Source: Saccharina japonica
Lineage: Eukaryota > Sar > Phaeophyceae > Laminariales > Laminariaceae
Direction of reading: 5' to 3'
Assembly (NCBI GenBank): GCA_008828725.1
Contig: MEHQ01001273.1
Span: forward strand, 244,625-308,624
DNA length: 64,000 bases
Notes under the pieces: generated by a model
Database searches by the model: none
What the model saw: only the letters and a program-made list of their open reading frames with translations
What the model was told of the DNA's origin: nothing
Shown: one piece after another, positions 22,072 to 32,649 of the stretch
How the letters are laid out: every line of letters begins with the position of its first letter
Position numbering within the stretch: position 1 is the stretch's first letter
Program-made: the position numbers and the translations under genes

Positions 22072-22367
22072 ATTGAGGCACTGATCAGTGGGCGGTACGG
22101 TAATATTTCTCGATATTCTTGACCAGGAGGTGGGAGCTGTCGATCCCGTCGTACACTGCAGCAGCATGCATACGAAGAGACAGTGTTTGTTTGTGTAAAT
22201 ACTTTAGTACCAGGTATACCGCGTAGAGTTTGTGTGGCCGGTCGGTACGGAAAATCCTACTAGCACAGCATACATACACCCGAACACGCTCATTTGTGAC
22301 TTTTTCGGTCCATCTCCTTGCGCTGGGTGAAAACAAATACTACGGTCGGTAGAGCGACAAAAGGGCT

Positions 22368-22573
22368 GACGCGTGCTACGGTAGAGGTAGCACTTTGGGC
22401 TGAAAAGTTTTCTGAAAGAAGGGGCTCCCTGACCCAAATCGTTAGGCCATGAGATTTCTCATGGGATAGTACTTTTGGTTTCGTCCAAAATCAGTCTTAG
22501 GGTGGGGTATCGATCGCTCCCTAACCTAGAAACCTCCGAAAATACATGGTGCACCTCTATCGTAGCATTCGTC
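22368..22573. mobile_element. MITE-A, 206-bp copy, TSD GGCT
   Basis: From GACGCGTGCTACGGTAGAGG to CTCTATCGTAGCATTCGTC, flanked by GGCT on both sides (22364-22367 and 22574-22577). It has a shorter interior than the 254-bp copies. Confidence 0.85.
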
Positions 22574-22599
22574 GGCTGTGGGTCTGTCAGTCTCAACAA

Positions 22600-22871
22600 G
22601 ACGCGTGTTACGGTAGAGGTGGCTCTTTTTAGCCTGATTTGTTTTCTGAACGATCGGGGCTCTTTAACCCAAAAACCACCGGAATTCCATTCTTGTGGTG
22701 CAATATGTTTCGTCAAGTACTTACTGTAGTTAGGCCATGGGATTACTCGTCAAGGTGCTGTAGCACTCTTGTCTCCCTCCGAAATATGTTTTTCGGTGAG
22801 ATATGGGGCTCCTCAAGTGACCCGCCTTCAGAAAAAAAAACATGCTGCAACCTCCACCTATAGCACTAGCC
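22600..22871. mobile_element. MITE-A, copy with degraded right end
   Basis: Left terminus GACGCGTGTTACGGTAGAGG, family interior, and right end CCTCCACCTATAGCACTAGC. The flanks ACAA and TCAA are similar but not identical. Confidence 0.7.
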
Positions 22872-22964
22872 TCAACTCTGTTAGCACCACAGAGCCCCAT
22901 ACATGGCGTTGAGAAAGGCCGCACCACTCTCGGCGCGCGTGCGCAGCATCCATCATCGGTCGGA

Positions 22965-23212
22965 GACGCATGCTACGATAGAGGTACACCATGTTGTTTC
23001 TGGGCTCCTCACTTAAGGAGGAGCGTCGTGTACCTCACCGAACAAATGGCTCTGGAGGAAAATAAAAGTGCTGCCGGATGCGAAATCTCATGACCGAAGT
23101 ATACGCTGAAACATGATTCGTCACAAAAATGAAAGTCCGACGAGTTTGGGTTAATGAGCCCGATCGTTCAGAAAACGATTCAGCCAAAACGTGACACCTC
23201 TACCGTAGCACG
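22965..23212. mobile_element. MITE-A, reverse-oriented copy
   Basis: Starts GACGCATGCTACGATAGAGG and ends CACCTCTACCGTAGCACGG, where a further left terminus, GACGCGTGCTACGG (23213), follows at once. Two elements abut or are nested here. The second runs on to about 23400 without a clear right end. Confidence 0.7.
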
Positions 23213-23569
23213 GACGCGTGCTACGGTAGCCTGCATGCAGGTGCACCACGTTTTTTTTCTGAGGGTGGTCACTTCACGAGCCCCAAACCCCACCCGAAAA
23301 CTGTCTTGCATTCCACGGTACGGACGCAGCAGAATTTTCTGAGCTCCTCACATGAGGAGCTCAATATCTCACCCGAAACATGACTTCGGAAACATTCGTT
23401 CGCGCCATCCGACCAAACCTCCCAATGCGGTAGTCCGAAAACAAATATACCAGAAAAATAATAACAGTATTCGGTGGTTACTCACGTGAGGAGTAAAATC
23501 CGGTCAGAAAATATTGAGCCTAAAAGTGGTACCCCTACCGTGGGATTGCTCCTGGGTTAGTAGATGAAA

Positions 23570-23823
23570 AACAAAGTGCTACACCCGATGAACAATCCCA
23601 TGGTCTTAACCCATTCAGAACTGAAAAAAAGCATCCCGCACTAATTGCAAGTAGTTGGTCCCTGAAAATCGGGGGACCATTTCTTAAGGGGTTAAGTATC
23701 TATAATTCAACATATTGCATCACAAGAATTTTATTTCGCCGATTTTGGGTTAAGGAGCACCGTCATTCAGAGCAACAAAATGAGTCAAAAAGCGCTACCG
23801 CTATTATCGTAGCACGCGTCGTC
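23570..23823. mobile_element. MITE-A, left-truncated copy
   Basis: It keeps AACAATCCCATGGTCTTAAC, GGGTTAAGGAGCACCGTCATTC and the right terminus ATTATCGTAGCACGCGTC, but no left terminus. The same structure is present in unit 2. Confidence 0.5.
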
Positions 23824-24119
23824 GGCAAGGGATAATACCTTGTGATGGCGCCTTGTAGCGCGGTGTGTTTGCTTGTCTGTCTGTCGGTGTCTGAGGCACT
23901 GGCGTCGGGCTGTGCCAGTTGCTGTTTCTGAACTATTTTACAACCACGCTCTAGACACATGCATATCGTGTTGCAAAACAAAAAGGCGCGGTTTTAAATT
24001 AAGAAGCCCCGTCATCCAGACAATCGTAGCAGGCGTTGTCCTAAACGAGTTATGCTACTGGTTTTACAACCGCTGCTTGTCTACCGCTGCCTCGCTGCGT
24101 ACACCAGACTTCTCGTCGG

Positions 24120-24420
24120 GGCCTTTCAGGACTACGCCGAAACAACTATTCCGCAAACCGTAAGGGCACCATTTTCGGTCGGCTTGTCTTTTGTGCATTC
24201 GTGACGCTCTATATGTGTGGCGCTTATAGCACTTCTGCTATCTCACCGCATCTGGCGCATTCCTTGATACGAACCCAGGAAGTTTTTGTTTTAGCTTATG
24301 TGTCTTTCAGGACTGCGACCACACTACGACCAAACCACTATTCAGCAAAAGCCACAGCATCGCTATTTTGGCCTTGTCTTGTGTGTCTGCAGTCGCTGGA
24401 ATTGGTATACATCTAACATG
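24120..24420. repeat. Imperfect direct repeat upstream of the 12-Cys gene
   Basis: CTTTCAGGACT(A/G)CG, ACTATTC.GCAAA, (T/C)GGC(T/C)TTGTCTT(T/G)TGTG occur twice in order, about 190 bp apart. A similar TTGTCTTG block lies upstream of the paralogue (about 45980). It may be promoter or leader sequence. Confidence 0.4.
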
Positions 24421-24854
24421 CGTATTTGGTCGGGTACACTCCCTTGCACCTCGCCCTACCTTTGTACGTTCGTGTGCAGGGTTTCAGTGGTTTCCGTGCG
24501 TTTCAGCACCACAAAAAAAAACAGACCGATGGGGGCTTCCCTCGCAACATAGGAACAACCTGTTCAGCAGTCTAAAAATGGTGTGTGGGTATACGAATGC
24601 CAACAACACGTAACTTGAAAGCTACTGTACTACAGTATGGGAAACTTCACGAAGAGAGCGGATCAGCTTTTGTTCGTGCCATGAAAAAAAAACAGAACTT
24701 TTCGTTGATTCACTGACTGTGTTTACTGCTAGTGGTAACGACGACTGTATATCTTCCTCCCTCTTCCTCGTGTCTCGATCTGCCTTCATACATTACGCGC
24801 GCAGGTTTTAGCGCTCGTGTATTTCAAGACTTCCTGCAGCAACAGACTTCGGGG

Positions 24855-25496
24855 ATGATGATTCTCTCCACCGTGACGACTACCACGCTGGTGCAGCGGG
24901 CGGGCGCATACTCATCGGAGCTCACCGACTCTCCCGTGACGGGTTACACCACGGATGACAACACGGCTCCAACAGACGCCCCTGTGACCGTTGACACCAC
25001 CGATGCTACACCGTCCCCTGTGACAGACGACCACCATTTTATCGACGAGTGCACCCCCAACGACGTCGCCTGCGCCGCCGACGCGACGTGCACTAGCTGC
25101 GTAACCGCTGGGTCGGACAGCGCAGCGGAATTGGAATGCAGGCAATTCAGTCTTCTCACCTCGACGGCAGAGGGTTGTGACGCCAACTTGGACTATGCGT
25201 GTTGCTTGGACGATCTTTCCGAGTTCGAGTGCCTAGACAACGACGCCTTCATGGCATTATTTATATGCTCCCTAGGAGAATATAATTGCGTTGTGGACGA
25301 AATAACGTGCGATGGCGACGAAAGCACGACTGAATTTGACGGCGCTGCTGCTAAACTCGGGCCCGCTTCGACTGCCCTTGCGTTTTCCACTGCGTTGACG
25401 GCGTTACTGCCCTTTCTTGCTGTAGAAAATCGAGTTTCTAGCGACACAAAAAAGCGCTACCCGACGAATGAACAGTCCCGTGGTCTAAACGGTTAA
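24855..25496 (+). CDS. 12-Cys secreted-type protein, copy 1, 3' end fused
   Basis: I start the protein at the first in-frame ATG (24855), which aligns with the ATGATG start of the 46862 paralogue, giving 213 residues. Residues 1-18 resemble the end of a signal peptide (Leu-Val-Gln-Arg-Ala-Gly-Ala), but about 12 hydrophobic codons present in the paralogue are missing. Residues 19-62 are Thr/Asp/Pro/Val-rich and mucin-like. Residues 66-152 carry twelve cysteines (66, 73, 79, 82, 95, 108, 116, 117, 126, 138, 145, 152). Residues 171-190 form a hydrophobic tail. The last 23 residues are a hydrophilic extension read out of the next duplication unit, because the junction (25423/25424) cuts the gene. 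That should spoil a GPI signal. An upstream spliced exon cannot be excluded. The 12-Cys spacing matches no family I can name. Confidence 0.8.
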   Translation: MMILSTVTTTTLVQRAGAYSSELTDSPVTGYTTDDNTAPTDAPVTVDTTDATPSPVTDDHHFIDECTPNDVACAADATCTSCVTAGSDSAAELECRQFSLLTSTAEGCDANLDYACCLDDLSEFECLDNDAFMALFICSLGEYNCVVDEITCDGDESTTEFDGAAAKLGPASTALAFSTALTALLPFLAVENRVSSDTKKRYPTNEQSRGLNG

Positions 25497-25834
25497 TCTA
25501 AGGAACAACGTTGCAAGTACAATAAATGACACGTCCGATGAGTGTTTGGGTTAAGGAGCCCGATTTTTCATGTTCAGAAACGTTTTTTCCAAGCCAAAAA
25601 TGAAAGTGCAGGCCTATTATATCGTAACACGCGTTCGATGTCTTCCATTTGTCAAGAGTTATTTTTTTTCTTGTCTGTGACGTATTTGGTTTCCGTCAAG
25701 TCATCAGCGGAGCTCTCCGTTAGTGGAAAACATTTCGGGAAAATCGTGCCACCCCTATCTTAAACGGCCTCGTATTTTCCTCCCATCAATAGGGGGTCTG
25801 TTGTCGCGCTTATATAGGTATTCGACGTCAGCTA

Positions 25835-26107
25835 GACGCGTGCTACGATAGAGGTAACATCTTTTGGCTGACCTCTTTTGTGGATGACGAATTCCTTTGA
25901 ACCAAAACGGAATTTCACTATTGTGCAGCAGAACGTTTCGTTGTCTCGTTAGGCCACTGCGATTGTTCGTCGGGTAGCGCTTAGATTTCCCTCCAAAATC
26001 ATTTGTTGGGTCAGGTTTTAGAGCTCCTTCAGTGATCATTCTCTGAAAATACATGGCGCACCTGCATGCAGGCTATTGTAGCATGCACCTCTATCTTAGC
26101 ATACGTC
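25835..26107. mobile_element. MITE-A, unit 2 counterpart of 21011-21287, TSD GCTA
   Basis: Same element and flanks (GCTA before and after) as in unit 1, so this insertion preceded the tandem duplication. Confidence 0.85.
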
Positions 26108-26321
26108 GCTAGCGGGTTCGGAAGAGTGGCCTCTCCGTTGAGCGGCCACGATTTCATCGAGATGTAACCGCCAGCCGCTTTCCTTTCCTCCACCCGCCTC
26201 TCCCGCTTGGGGCCCTTCAATGAATCGCATTGAGAGCACGTTATCAGAAAACCAACTGCCATCGAAGCTCCTGTGTCATACGTTACGCAAGTTGGGGGAC
26301 AAAACCTTTTGTTACCAATAT

Positions 26322-26612
26322 TGTTGTTGTTGTTGTTGTTGTTGTTTTTTCAGTTCTTGTTGACAGTGTCGACGCTGTTGTTGGTATTGGTGCTGGTTGC
26401 CGGCGTTTGTGATGTTGGTGGTGCTGTTTTCGATTTAGGTGATCTCGTTGATGGCGGTATTGGTATCGGTGTTAGCGTTGATGTTGGTGTTGGTGTTGGT
26501 GGTTATGCTGATATTGGTGATGATGTTGGTGCTGGTATTAGTGATGGTGTTGGTGTTGTTGGCGATGATGCCAGTGGCGTTTGTGGTGTTGTCGTTGCTG
26601 TTGTCGATATCG
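26322..26612. repeat. GTTGGT minisatellite, unit 2
   Basis: Shorter version of 21497-21805 with a longer initial (GTT)n run, showing array-length change since duplication. Confidence 0.8.
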
Positions 26613-26917
26613 TTTTTTTATATTAAGGCACTGATCAGCGGGCGGTACGGTAATATTTCTCGATATTCTTGACCAGGAGGTGGGAGCTGTCGATCCCGTC
26701 GTACACTGCAGCAGCATGCATACGAAGAGACAGTGTTTGTTTGTGTAAATACTTTAGTACCAGGTATACCGCGTAGAGTTTGTATGGCCGGTCGGTACGG
26801 AAAGTCCTACTAGCACAGCATACATACACCCGAACACGCTCATTTGTGACTTTTTCGGTCCATCTCCTTGCGCTGGGTGAAAACAAATACTACTGTCGGT
26901 AGAGCGACAAAAGGGCT

Positions 26918-27124
26918 GACGCGTGCTACGGTAGAGGTAGCACTTTGGGTTGAAAATTTTTCTGAAAGAAGGGGCTCCCTGACCCAAGATCGTTAGGCCA
27001 TGAGATTTCTCATGGGATAGTACTTTTGGTTTCGTCCAAAATCAGTCTTAGGGTGGGGTATCGATCGCTCCCTAACCTAGAAACCTCCGAAAATACATGG
27101 TGCACCTCTATCGTAGTATTCGTC
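26918..27124. mobile_element. MITE-A, unit 2 counterpart of 22368-22573, TSD GGCT
   Basis: Same termini and GGCT flanks as the unit 1 copy. Confidence 0.85.
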
Positions 27125-27150
27125 GGCTGTGGGTCTGTCAGTCTCAACAA

Positions 27151-27422
27151 CACGCGTGCTACGGTAGAGGTAGCTCTTTTTTGCCTGATTTGTTTCCTGA
27201 ACGATCGGGGCTCTTTAACCCAAAAACCACCGGAATTCCATTCTTGTGGTGCAATATGTTTCGTCAAGTACTTACTGTAGTTAGACCGTGGGATTACTCG
27301 TCAAGGTACTGTAGCACTCTTGTTTCCCTCCGAAATACGTTTTTCGGTGAGATATGGAGCTCCTCAAGTGACCCGCCTTCAGAAAAAAAAACATGCTGCA
27401 ACCTCCACCTATAGCACTAGCC
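27151..27422. mobile_element. MITE-A, unit 2 counterpart of 22600-22871
   Basis: Same degraded right end. The left terminus here reads CACGCGTGCTACGGTAGAGG, closer to consensus than the unit 1 copy. Confidence 0.7.
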
Positions 27423-27514
27423 TCAACTCTGTTAGCACCACAGAGCCCATACATGGCGTTGAGAAAGGCCGCACCACTCTCGGCGCGCGTGCGCAGCATC
27501 CATCATCGGTCGGA

Positions 27515-27762
27515 GACGCATGCTACGATAGAGGTACACCATGTTGTTTCTGGGCTCCTCACTTAAGGAGGAGCGTCGTGTACCTCACCGAACAAATGGC
27601 TCTGGAGGAAAATAAAAGTGCTGCCGGATGCGAAATCTCATGACCGAAGTATACTCTGAAACATGATTCGTCACAGAAATGGAAGTCCGACGAGTTTGGG
27701 TTAATGAGCCCGATCGTTCAGAAAACGATTCAGCCAAAACGTGACACCTCTACCGTAGCACG
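27515..27762. mobile_element. MITE-A, unit 2 counterpart of 22965-23212
   Basis: Same abutting double-terminus structure (GTAGCACGGACGCGTGCTAC) as in unit 1. Confidence 0.7.
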
Positions 27763-29400
27763 GACGCGTGCTACGGTAGCCTGCATGCAGGTGCACCACG
27801 TTTTTTGTCTGAGGGTGGTCACTTCACGAGCTCCAAACCTCACCCGAAAACTGTCTTGCATCCCACGGTAGGGACGCAGCAGATTTTCTGAGCTCCTCAC
27901 ATGAGGAGCTCAATATCTCACCCGAACCATGACTTCGGAAACATTCGTTCGCGCCACCCGACCAAACCTCCCAATGCGGTAGTCCGAAAACAAATATACC
28001 AGAAAAATAATAACAGTATTCGGTGGTTACTCACGTGAGGAGTAAAATCCGGTCAGAAAATATTGAGCCTAAAAGTGGTACCCCTACCGTGGGATTGCTC
28101 CTTTAGTAGATGAAAAACAAAGTGCTACACCCGATGAACAATCCCATGGTCTTAACCCATTCAGAACTGAAAAAAAGCATCCCGTACTAATTCCAAGTAG
28201 TTGGTCCCTGAAAATCGGGGGACCATTTCTTAAGGGGTTAAGTATCTATAATTCAACATATTGCATCACAAGAATTTTATTTCGCCGATTTTGGGTTAAG
28301 GAGCACCGTCATTCAGAGCAACAAAATGAGTCAAAAAGCGCTACCGCTATTATCGTAGCACGCGTCGTCGGCAAGGGATAATACCTTGTGATGGCGCCTT
28401 GTAGCGCGGTGTGTTTGCTTGTCTGTCTGTCGGTGTCTGAGGCACTGGCGTCGGGCTGTGCCAGTTGCTGTTTCTGAACTATTTTACAACCACGCTCTAG
28501 ACACATGCATATCGTGTTGCAAAACAAAAAGGCGCGGTTTTAAATTAAGAAGCCCCGTCATCCAGACAATCGTAGCAGGCGTTGTCCTAAACGAGTTATG
28601 CTACTGGTTTTACAACCGCTGCTTGTCTACCGCTGCCTCGCTGCGTACACCAGACTTCTCGTCGGGGCCTTTCAGGACTACGCCGAAACAACTATTCCGC
28701 AAACCGTAAGGGCACCATTTTCGGTCGGCTTGTCTTTTGTGCATTCGTGACGCTCTATATGTGTGGCGCTTATAGCACTTCTGCTATCTCACCGCATCTG
28801 GCGCATTCCTTGATACGAACCCAGGAAGTTTTTGTTTTAGCTTATGTGTCTTTCAGGACTGCGACCACACTACGACCAAACCACTATTCAGCAAAAGCCA
28901 CAGCATCGCTATTTTGGCCTTGTCTTGTGTGTCTGCAGTCGCTGGAATTGGTATACATCTAACATGCATATTTGGTCGGGTACACTCCCTTGCACCTCGC
29001 CCTACCTTTGTACGTTCGTGTGCAGGGTTTCAGTGGTTTCCGTGCGTTTCAGCACCACAAAAAAAAACAGACCGATGGGGGCTTCCCTCGCAACATAGGA
29101 ACAACCTGTTCAGCAGTCTAAAAATGGTGTGTGGGTATACGAATGCCAACAACACGTAACTTGAAAGCTACTGTACTACAGTATGGGAAACTTCACGAAG
29201 AGAGCGGATCAGCTTTTGTTCGTGCCATGAAAAAAAAACAGAACTTTTCGTTGATTCACTGATTGTGTTTACTGCTAGTGGTAACGACGACTGTATATCT
29301 TCCTCCCTCTTCCTCGTGTCTCGATCTGCCTTCATACATTACGCGCGCAGGTTTTAGCGCTCGTGTATTTCAAGACTTCCTGCAGCAACAGACTTCGGGG

Positions 29401-29994
29401 ATGATGATTCTCTCCACCGTGACGACTACCACGCTGGTGCAGCGGGCGGGCGCATACTCATCGGAGCTCACCGACTCTCCCGTGACGGGTTACACCACGG
29501 ATGACAACACGGCTCCAACAGACGCCCCTGTGACCGTTGACACCACCGATGCTACACCGTCCCCTGTGACAGACGACCACCATTTTATCGACGAGTGCAC
29601 CCCCAACGACGTCGCCTGCGCCGCCGACGCGACGTGCACTAGCTGCGTAACCGCTGGGTCGGACAGCGCAGCGGAATTGGAATGCAGGCAATTCAGTCTT
29701 CTCACCTCGACGGCAGAGGGTTGTGACGCCAACTTGGACTATGCGTGTTGCTTGGACGATCTTTCCGAGTTCGAGTGCCTAGACAACGACGCCTTCATGG
29801 CATTATTTATATGCTCCCTAGGAGAATATAATTGCGTTGTGGACGAAATAACGTGCGATGGCGACGAAAGCACGACTGAATTTGACGGCGCTGCTGCTAA
29901 ACTCGGGCCCGCTTCGACTGCCCTTGCGTTTTCCACTGCGTTGACGGCGTTACTGCCCTTTCTTGCTGTGGGGCTAACCAATACCCTAGAGTAA
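29401..29994 (+). CDS. 12-Cys secreted-type protein, copy 2
   Basis: 197 residues from the ATGATG start. Residues 1-190 are identical to copy 1 by my reading, including the twelve cysteines and the hydrophobic tail at 171-190. The C-terminus differs: after the hydrophobic tail only Gly-Leu-Thr-Asn-Thr-Leu-Glu remain before TAA. This copy may therefore keep a usable GPI-type tail better than copy 1, although the single-copy paralogue ends directly on the hydrophobic stretch. The signal peptide is short, as in copy 1. The role is unknown. By composition it would be a glycosylated cell-surface or wall protein, which is an inference. Confidence 0.82.
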   Translation: MMILSTVTTTTLVQRAGAYSSELTDSPVTGYTTDDNTAPTDAPVTVDTTDATPSPVTDDHHFIDECTPNDVACAADATCTSCVTAGSDSAAELECRQFSLLTSTAEGCDANLDYACCLDDLSEFECLDNDAFMALFICSLGEYNCVVDEITCDGDESTTEFDGAAAKLGPASTALAFSTALTALLPFLAVGLTNTLE

Positions 29995-30987
29995 GATCCA
30001 GGATGCCCCTTCCAGTATCGGCCGGCCGATCTGCGACTACGGTAGTGGTTTGAGAAAAGTGGTGTTGACCACGTGGTTGGTCTCGTTATTTACCGTTTAC
30101 TATGGCGCGTTCAGGCTACATCAAAGAAGCGCCACACCAGGTGCTGTTGGCAGTCCACCACTGTTCTAGGCCTAAAAATCAAGAGGCGTCACGGTTTGCG
30201 CCACCGCTTAGTTACACATAGCGGCTGCCCATCGATAGCGCGCTCCGGCTCACTAGGACGGGGTTTCAACTAATAAGTTGGCGTATTAAGGAAACAGTTC
30301 GGTTCATGATGCATGGGCTAGCGTTGTAAGCATCCAAGGCTAGAATGTAGCCGGTTGCATATATACGCATGTGCCCGCCGTAGACTACCGAGCTGGTATC
30401 GAGGACTTCGTATCGTCGCTAAGATTTCTCAGAGGTTTGCTATATATGCAGCTTCTCGTTGGTACCCGGGTTGGTGGTTAGTGTATCTCTCCGTGCAACA
30501 TCACTCTACGTTTATTTGTGGGTTCATGATGCTCTGTAGTTTCGCCGTCGCCTTCAGCGGATAGCATTTCCAGGTCTTTGATCCGTTCAGGACTGCACTA
30601 TTCTGCCGATACCTTTACTGAAGGAACGAAGGCAACAAATCACACGCCGTTTGTGTCCAACGGTGCCGTGAGTAAAAATGAAAATTTGCGTTTGTTTGTG
30701 TCATTTTTTTCCCGTTTAATTTTTGTTTAGTATTCACCTTTGAAGGCAGATTTCACAGCACTGCTGTACATATATATACGAACAAGTACACTGCTGCTGC
30801 TGCTGTATACAGCACCACTGCATATTTTGACGTACAGTACCACAACACAACTTCACGGAACGTAGCAGAGCCACACCATATACAGCAACACGCTTACCTA
30901 GGGTCAGCAGCGGGCTGGTGTCCCCGTTGCGAGGCGTTCACGACTCTCGCGTTCTCCGCGTCATCAGCGCTGTACTACTACTACAGG
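29995..30987. other. Downstream of 12-Cys copy 2; shares a block with 49 kb
   Basis: The block 30187-30240 (GTCACGGTTTGCGCCACCG.TTAGTTA..CATAGCG) also occurs at 49062-49116, downstream of the other 12-Cys gene. This suggests that gene plus downstream sequence was once duplicated together. No gene is seen here. A few CTGCTG units lie near 30790. Confidence 0.55.
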
Positions 30988-31021
<34 letters not shown>

Positions 31022-31022
31022 G
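30988..31022. repeat. (TAC)n microsatellite, about 11 units
   Basis: Uninterrupted TAC/ACT run. Confidence 0.9.
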
Positions 31023-31293
31023 CTACTTGTGGCGTCTGGGGATCTTCCTCTGGCATATCCACGGGTTTAGTACTGATACGTAGGCATACATGTTCTTGCG
31101 TGAACCGCAACATGTAACCGCTATGGGAACGTCGCCGACTACGACGGATAATCACTTCTCTGTTTCTCTCTTTGTTATTGATCTGGGTCCATCCACCAAG
31201 CCGGGTGTTACAGCGATGCTGGCCCCGGGCTCCTGCTGAGTACAGGAGTGTGGGTGTGGAGGTGTGAGTGACTTGCTTTCCCCGCGAGTACAG

Positions 31294-31376
<83 letters not shown>
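31294..31376. repeat. (CTA)n microsatellite, about 27 units
   Basis: An 83-bp pure CTA/TAC run, the longest pure trinucleotide array in the window. It yields poly-Leu or poly-Ser frames with no other coding support. Confidence 0.95.
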
Positions 31377-31789
31377 GCTGCTGTACGTACGTGCTATATT
31401 GACTGCACCATACCATGTTACTGTTACCACTATACTTACTGCTGTACGTGCCCTACTGTGGTGCTGTACACTGAAATCACAGAACTGTTCGTTTTTATAG
31501 TGAGTGGATGGATCGTCTTTGTATTGTTTTGTCGGTTACAAGGGCTCCGCGTGGGTGCCGGCATAATATAGGGTGCCACTTTACCTAATCTGTGGATTGC
31601 GTAATCGGATGTGGATCGTGGACCCAGGGTGGACCAGTTATTCTTTTTTATTTTTGTTTTTGTGCGCTGTACCGGCTCCGCCTTGGCGTACTTCGGGGTA
31701 CCACTTACGACGTACATTATGTATTAGCCTCTGCTGCTGATTGAATCATTTGCTGGACATATCTCGTCGTGCGGTAGGGCTGGTGTCAA
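31377..31789. other. Intergenic, no feature
   Basis: No gene or repeat recognised. Confidence 0.4.
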
Positions 31790-31920
31790 GAGTTGCTGTC
31801 CACCCGCCGCCGCTCGGTCGACCGCGCGTCCAACGCCGCTCGGTCGCCCGCCGTCGACCTTGCCGCTGCTCGGTCGTCCGCGCGCCCGCCGCCGCTCGCT
31901 CGGTCGCTCGCCCGCCGTCG
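31790..31920. repeat. GC-rich GCCGCTCGGTCG minisatellite
   Basis: Degenerate repeats of GCCGCTCGGTCG and CGCGCGCCC, very CpG-dense against an AT-richer background. Confidence 0.75.
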
Positions 31921-32399
31921 CCTTAGTATACCAGTCAAAGGAATTTAATAAGTATCTCAACGCGGTGGCGAGATCGAGTCCAGCAGTGTACATACCTGCC
32001 TGTATAGTATAGGCTGGGCACTGGCACAGTATGTACTGGCAGTAGCAATCTATTGGCAGTATCAATCTACTGGTTGATCCGGCCAGTATATTTGCCAGTA
32101 GTTTTTTTTCTCATGTACGCCCAGGGAACACGCCATATTATACGTAGTACGGAAACCCAAAAAATGCGTTTCGGAAGGAGAGGGGAGAAAGAAGAGACAC
32201 TGTACTGCTGCAATCCAGTATACTGATTGCTTTTGAGTACAGCATACATCGCTACTGACTGAGCCAGCCAGTGCTTACCCCTAATTTCAGTAGTTCTGCT
32301 GTGTGCAGTTCCGGTATGTACGTAGTAGTGTGAAAAGTTCGTCCAAAGCCGTGCCTTCGTTGATTGGAGGGATGTACGTACATTATTTTACTTTTTCGG
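31921..32399. other. Intergenic, no feature
   Basis: No gene or repeat recognised. Confidence 0.4.
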
Positions 32400-32613
32400 G
32401 GCACTGTCGGCGGCATGTCGTGACACGTCGCGGCAGTGTCCGTGATATGTCGCGATATGCCGCGACACGCCACGGGGGCTGTCGCGGCATGTCGCGGCAA
32501 GTGTCGCAGGCACGTGTCGCGGCGATTGTCGTGGCGATTGTCGCAGCGAGTGTCGCGGCGTGTGTCGCAGCGTGTGTCGCGACGAGCTCCACGGCGGGTG
32601 TCGCCGCGAGTAT
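32400..32613 (+). repeat. TGTCGCGGC array, left, forward
   Basis: About 15 degenerate copies of an approximately 12-bp unit based on TGTCGCGGCGAG or ATGTCGCGGC, all in this orientation. Confidence 0.8.
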
Positions 32614-32643
32614 CCTAACGCTAACGCTAACCCTAACCCTAAC
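32614..32643. repeat. Interstitial telomere-like tract
   Basis: Exactly five hexamers: CCTAAC, GCTAAC, GCTAAC, CCTAAC, CCTAAC. CCCTAA/TTAGGG is the telomere repeat in many protists, algae and fungi. It lies precisely where the flanking TGTCGCG array flips orientation. Confidence 0.8.
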
Positions 32644-32649
32644 GCCCCT

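Larger units (their letters stand above)
20602..25423. repeat. Tandem duplication, unit 1 (12-Cys gene)
   Basis: It is followed head-to-tail by unit 2 (25424-29969). Shared sequence begins at GAAAATCGAGTTTCTAGCG (20603 and 25425). The units are nearly identical. The 276-bp length difference is mostly one MITE-A insertion (21823-22071 plus its TSD) and changes in a GTT-rich minisatellite. The junction falls inside the 3' end of the 12-Cys gene. Confidence 0.95.
25424..29969. repeat. Tandem duplication, unit 2 (12-Cys gene)
   Basis: Near-identical to unit 1 apart from the missing MITE-A, a shorter GTT minisatellite and scattered single-base changes. Its right end, at CTTTCTTGCTGT, runs on into different sequence encoding a short tail and a stop. 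Confidence 0.95.
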
